From NCBI GenBank assembly GCA_937936675.1, contig CALDDL010000306.1:1-20946 (forward strand): DNA of 20,946 nt, written 5' to 3'. Shown here piece by piece: positions 17,564 to 20,946 of the stretch (position 1 is the stretch's first letter; every line of letters begins with the position of its first letter). The notes under the pieces were generated by a model, which saw nothing but the letters and a program-made list of their open reading frames with translations, was not told the origin of the DNA and made no database searches. Made by a program: the position numbers and the translations under genes. The DNA comes from an uncultured bacterium. GTDB lineage: Bacteria; Bacteroidota; Ignavibacteria; Ignavibacteriales; Melioribacteraceae.

Positions 17564-20515
17564 ATGAAAATTGTAAAATTATATTTAATAATCTTTGTTC
17601 TTACTTTCACTAAATTATTTTCTCAAAATTTTAGTGGTGGATTTAATTTTAATTTGTCTGCTTATGATTCCACTGAACAAATATTTTTACCATCGTTTGA
17701 TAATTATGATTTATCAGGGAAGGATTTTATTTCAATTACAAGCGATGGACATTTCGCTTTCCGTGGTGATAAGATTAGGTTTTGGGGAATTAATATGGTG
17801 GCTGATGGTGCATTCCCCGCAAAAAATGTAACACGAAAGATTACTAATCGATTGAAAAAATTTGGTGTTAATTTAGTTCGCCTTCATCATCTGGATAATG
17901 GATGGACTAAAACTGGTAGCCTCTTTACAGGTTTAGATACAAGAGTCTTAGACCCTGTGCAATTAGATAAATTAGATTACCTAATTTACCACCTTAAACG
18001 AAATGGAATATTCGTAAATCTAAATCTTAACGTCTCACGTAAATTCAGCGCCTTTGATGGAGTGCCGGATGCTGATTCTCTCTTAGAATTTGCTAAAGGA
18101 GTAACTTTATTCGACAGGCAGTTAATAGAATTGCAAAAAGAATATGCAAATCAAATTCTTACTCATATTAATCCATATACCGGGCTTGCAATATCCGAAG
18201 ACCCTGTACTTGCAATGGTGGAAATAATTAATGAAAATTCGCTTTATCGCCTTTGGAAAGATGATAAATTAAAACCGATTAATAAAGGCGGACAATTCAC
18301 TTCTAGACATTCGATAATGCTCGATAGTTTATTTAATTCATTCTTGCTTAATAAATATAATTCCCATCAAAATCTTGTTGCTGCATGGAACAAGGATTTT
18401 ATTCCTGAGGGTAACATTAATTTGGTAAAAAATAATGGATTCGAGATTAATAGTTTATCACCGGATTGGATAATGGAAATTCATTCAACCGCCAAAGCAA
18501 CGTCTGAAATTGATAAGATTACATCTTATTCAGGAGCTAATTCAGTTAAAATAAATGTAACTTCTGTTACTGATCAAGAATGGCATTTGCAGTTCAAACA
18601 GCCTTCCTTATCTGTTCAAAAAGATTCCGTTTATACTATTTCCTTTGCTGCAAAATCAGATTCACCTAAAAAAATCTCATTAACGATGTCTCGAAATAAT
18701 GATCCTTATACATGGTATAATGGTTTCTCTTTTAATCTATCCACCGAATGGCAATATTTCACAGTTAAATTCAAAGCTATCGAGACCAATCTTAATAATA
18801 CACGTTTAGCTTTTTCCTTTAATAATACTATCGGCACATTTTGGATTGATGAAATATCAGTGAGGAAATCTGGTCTTAAAGGTTTGCTAGAAGAAGAAAA
18901 TCTCAACTTAAGAAATATTAATCGTATTGCTTATAATGAGTGTCCCGGTTACACTTCATCGCGAGTAATGGATATGAGTGAGTTTTATGCAAAGACTCAA
19001 TCTGACTTCCAAAATGAAATGAAAAATTATATTAAGGATGTTATAAAAGTAAAAGTTCCTATCGTAGGTACTAATTGGGGCAATGGAGTTTTAGATTCCT
19101 ATTTTCAATCGGGAATGGATTATGTAGATAATCATGCATATTGGGATCATCCTTCATTCCCGAATGAACCGTGGTCTAATTCGGATTGGAGAATAGACAA
19201 TACAGCAATGGTAAAGAACGCTTTTGGAGGTACTATTAATTCTTTATTCAAGCCCAAAGCAGAATTAAATAAACCTTATACAATTAGTGAATATAATCAT
19301 CCATTTCCAAATCGTTTTCAAGTAGAGAGTATGATTTTTCTTCCGGCATATTCATCATTTCATAATGTTGATGCTACTATGGTCTTTGATTATTATGGAG
19401 TTAATAAATGGGAAGAAGATTTTATTGATAGTTATTTCTCAGTCGGCAAAAATCATTTAATAATGGCAATGTTTCCACCTGCAGCTTTAGCTTTTAGAAA
19501 AGGATATATTAAAAATGAATCGAATCCGGTGTTATTAAATTTTTCTAAAGAATTTCTTTTATCCATTCCAAGAACAGATGATAGCGGATGGAGCGGTAAT
19601 ACATTTCTCTACGATGGTCTCCCATTGTCTAATTCATTTAGAATCGCCAATTATAATGCTTCTTCTACAACGGCGATTAGTTCGCTTCCTTCTCCCTCAA
19701 CCGGGAAATTTACTTCTTCAACTAATGAAATTAAATTGGATACAGAATCAGGGTTGCTTTCAGTTGACGCAGAAAAATATTTCGCATTAACAGGTTTTCT
19801 TAAGAAAGCCAAAAATAATGAATATTCTTATGCAAAAATATTTAGCGTTAATGATGATGATTTCGGTGCTATTTCTTGGATCTCTCTAGATGATAAAGCA
19901 CTATATCAATCAGAATATTCATTAATCACTGTTACTTCAAAAATTCAAAACAGCTCAATGATTTGGAATGGAACAAATACAATAAATACTAATTGGGGTA
20001 AAAAACCAACGCAGATTTTTCCAATGAACATTGAAATTGAATTAACATTAGAGGCAGATTCAATTTCTCTTACTCCATTAGATAATTTAGGTATGGAAAT
20101 AATCTCTTCATCAAAATATATAAAACCTATTTCATCTAATAAATTCAGAGTTGTATTAAACCAAAATGAAAATAGAACTGTTTGGTTTGGAATAAAAAAA
20201 CATGGCAATGGACTTGGGACTAAAATTATTAATAATAAGGAGATTAATTATAATTATCAGTTGAATCAAAACTATCCTAATCCATTTAATCCTTCAACAA
20301 CTATAAGTTTTTCTCTAAAAACTAATAGCATTACATGTCTGAAGATATATGATCTATTAGGTAGAGAAATTAGGACTTTAATAGAAAGAGAAGAATTATC
20401 GGCAGGCAACCATTACTATTTATTTAATTCCGAAGGCATTGCCTCCGGAATATATTTCTATAAAATTACTGCCGGTGATTTTAGCGATACTAAGAAATTG
20501 ATAATCTTAAAATAA
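17564..20515 (+). CDS. Clan GH-A-like glycoside hydrolase with inserted CBM4/9-like module and T9SS sorting domain
   Basis: Secreted protein of 983 residues; signal peptide MKIVKLYLIIFVLTFTKLFS. Residues ~55-285 look like the first half of a TIM barrel (FWGINMVADGAFP, FGVNLVRLHHLDNGW, LIYHLKRNGIFVNLNLNVSR, and VEIINENSLYRLW with Glu224 as predicted acid/base). Residues ~286-437 resemble a CBM4/9 jelly roll (NLVKNNGFEI, YTISFAAKSDSP, FWIDEISVRKSG). The barrel then resumes (VPIVGTNWGNG, YVDNHAYWDHP, YTISEYNHPFP with Glu576 as predicted nucleophile). Beta-rich domains follow, and residues ~896-983 are a type A sorting domain (QNYPNPFNPSTT, DLLGREI). The CAZy family was not recognised with confidence. 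The ribosome-binding AGGA overlaps the stop codon of the GH5 gene, so the two are probably co-translated and may act on the same glucan. Substrate is inferred from context. Confidence 0.8.
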   Translation: MKIVKLYLIIFVLTFTKLFSQNFSGGFNFNLSAYDSTEQIFLPSFDNYDLSGKDFISITSDGHFAFRGDKIRFWGINMVADGAFPAKNVTRKITNRLKKFGVNLVRLHHLDNGWTKTGSLFTGLDTRVLDPVQLDKLDYLIYHLKRNGIFVNLNLNVSRKFSAFDGVPDADSLLEFAKGVTLFDRQLIELQKEYANQILTHINPYTGLAISEDPVLAMVEIINENSLYRLWKDDKLKPINKGGQFTSRHSIMLDSLFNSFLLNKYNSHQNLVAAWNKDFIPEGNINLVKNNGFEINSLSPDWIMEIHSTAKATSEIDKITSYSGANSVKINVTSVTDQEWHLQFKQPSLSVQKDSVYTISFAAKSDSPKKISLTMSRNNDPYTWYNGFSFNLSTEWQYFTVKFKAIETNLNNTRLAFSFNNTIGTFWIDEISVRKSGLKGLLEEENLNLRNINRIAYNECPGYTSSRVMDMSEFYAKTQSDFQNEMKNYIKDVIKVKVPIVGTNWGNGVLDSYFQSGMDYVDNHAYWDHPSFPNEPWSNSDWRIDNTAMVKNAFGGTINSLFKPKAELNKPYTISEYNHPFPNRFQVESMIFLPAYSSFHNVDATMVFDYYGVNKWEEDFIDSYFSVGKNHLIMAMFPPAALAFRKGYIKNESNPVLLNFSKEFLLSIPRTDDSGWSGNTFLYDGLPLSNSFRIANYNASSTTAISSLPSPSTGKFTSSTNEIKLDTESGLLSVDAEKYFALTGFLKKAKNNEYSYAKIFSVNDDDFGAISWISLDDKALYQSEYSLITVTSKIQNSSMIWNGTNTINTNWGKKPTQIFPMNIEIELTLEADSISLTPLDNLGMEIISSSKYIKPISSNKFRVVLNQNENRTVWFGIKKHGNGLGTKIINNKEINYNYQLNQNYPNPFNPSTTISFSLKTNSITCLKIYDLLGREIRTLIEREELSAGNHYYLFNSEGIASGIYFYKITAGDFSDTKKLIILK

Positions 20516-20526
20516 TATATTCTGTT

Positions 20527-20946
20527 TTAAGGCAGTCTTTCGCCACGGGAAGCGGCTAATATTTTATACCAATCTTCTCGGTCTAATTTTATTGTTAAAC
20601 TATCTATGGCGGATTTAATTCTCTCAATTTTTCCTGTCCCTAATACAATATGAAAATCTGCCGGATGATAATTTATCCATGCTAATGCTATCTCGTCAAT
20701 TGGTTTTCCATATTTCGCTGAAAGTTCATAGAGGAGACTACGAACTCTATTAAACTTTTCATCATTGTTATTATTGAATAATCTTCCTCCGGCAAGTGGC
20801 GACCATGCCATAGGATTTATTTTCTCAGTCTGGCATTTAGCTATTGAACCATCAAACAAAGGCTCGGGATATAAAACGCTAAATTCTATTTGATTTGTAA
20901 CTAACGGGAAATCTAATCGCGAAACGAGTAAATCATATTGAAATGG
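20527..20946 (-). CDS. Aldo/keto reductase, YdhF-type, C-terminal part (5' end outside window)
   Basis: The minus-strand frame is open to the right edge of the window, so only the last 139 residues are visible; the TTG at 20857-20859 is an internal Leu codon, not a start. The visible part contains VTNQIEFSVLYPEPLFDGS, PMAWSPLAGGRLFN, the conserved EIALAWINYHPA helix, VLGTGKIERIKSAIDS (the NADP-contacting region of the family) and ends RGERLP. This arrangement fits the YdhF branch of NAD(P)H-dependent aldo/keto reductases. The catalytic Asp-Tyr-Lys-His residues would lie in the missing N-terminal part. It converges on the GH-A gene with only 11 bases between the stop codons, and a role in the glucan pathway is not indicated. 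Confidence 0.9.
   Translation of the reverse strand, partial: PFQYDLLVSRLDFPLVTNQIEFSVLYPEPLFDGSIAKCQTEKINPMAWSPLAGGRLFNNNNDEKFNRVRSLLYELSAKYGKPIDEIALAWINYHPADFHIVLGTGKIERIKSAIDSLTIKLDREDWYKILAASRGERLP

Noticed and set aside
20506..20531. Inverted repeat CTTAAAA / TTTTAAG spanning both stop codons of the convergent GH-A and aldo/keto reductase genes
   Set aside because: Only seven A-T-rich pairs with a 12-base loop and no clean T-tract on either strand; too weak to call a bidirectional terminator.
20527..20859. Start of the aldo/keto reductase at a TTG (20857-20859)
   Set aside because: The same frame continues to the window edge with conserved family sequence (VTNQIEFS), so the gene is simply cut by the window, not short.

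Overview
The window looks like chromosomal DNA from an AT-rich member of the Bacteroidota/FCB superphylum, most likely an Ignavibacteria-type organism (Ignavibacterium/Melioribacter relatives). The clues are C-terminal type A sorting domains of the type IX secretion system (T9SS) carrying the 'NFPNPFNP' signature, a PorV/PorQ-family barrel, a TonB-dependent receptor with an N-terminal carboxypeptidase-regulatory-like domain, and a large aspartate-rich secreted protein of a type I associate with Ignavibacteria and related phyla. This placement is inference from protein style; there is no rRNA gene here.

Layout. (1) Positions 1-2003 hold the 3' end of a secreted multidomain sugar-binding protein, closed by a strong hairpin terminator. 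(2) Positions 2111-8922 form one unit: TonB-dependent receptor, a ~1020-residue calcium-motif-rich secreted protein with a sorting domain, and a PorV/PorQ-like barrel, followed by a second terminator. No SusD homologue is present. (3) Positions 9008-16224 form a second unit: a GH16 beta-glucanase whose catalytic domain is circularly permuted (Fibrobacter type), a periplasmic-type GH3 beta-glucosidase, a FucP/GluP-type sugar permease, and a lipoprotein GH3 exo-glucanase, ending in a third terminator. (4) Positions 16353-20515 hold a GH5 enzyme and a large clan GH-A-like enzyme interrupted by a carbohydrate-binding module and bearing a sorting domain; their stop and ribosome-binding site overlap. 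(5) On the minus strand, converging from the right edge, is the 3' part of a YdhF-type aldo/keto reductase.

Taken together this is a beta-glucan utilisation locus, probably for mixed-linkage beta-1,3-1,4-glucan and/or beta-1,3-glucan. The inferred flow is: T9SS-exported enzymes (GH16, GH-A) cut polymer at or outside the cell surface; oligosaccharides cross the outer membrane, perhaps through the TonB-dependent receptor; the two GH3 enzymes release glucose; the MFS permease takes it into the cytoplasm. No regulator, tRNA, rRNA, CRISPR array, insertion sequence or phage gene was seen. Every stretch without a gene is shorter than 300 bases.
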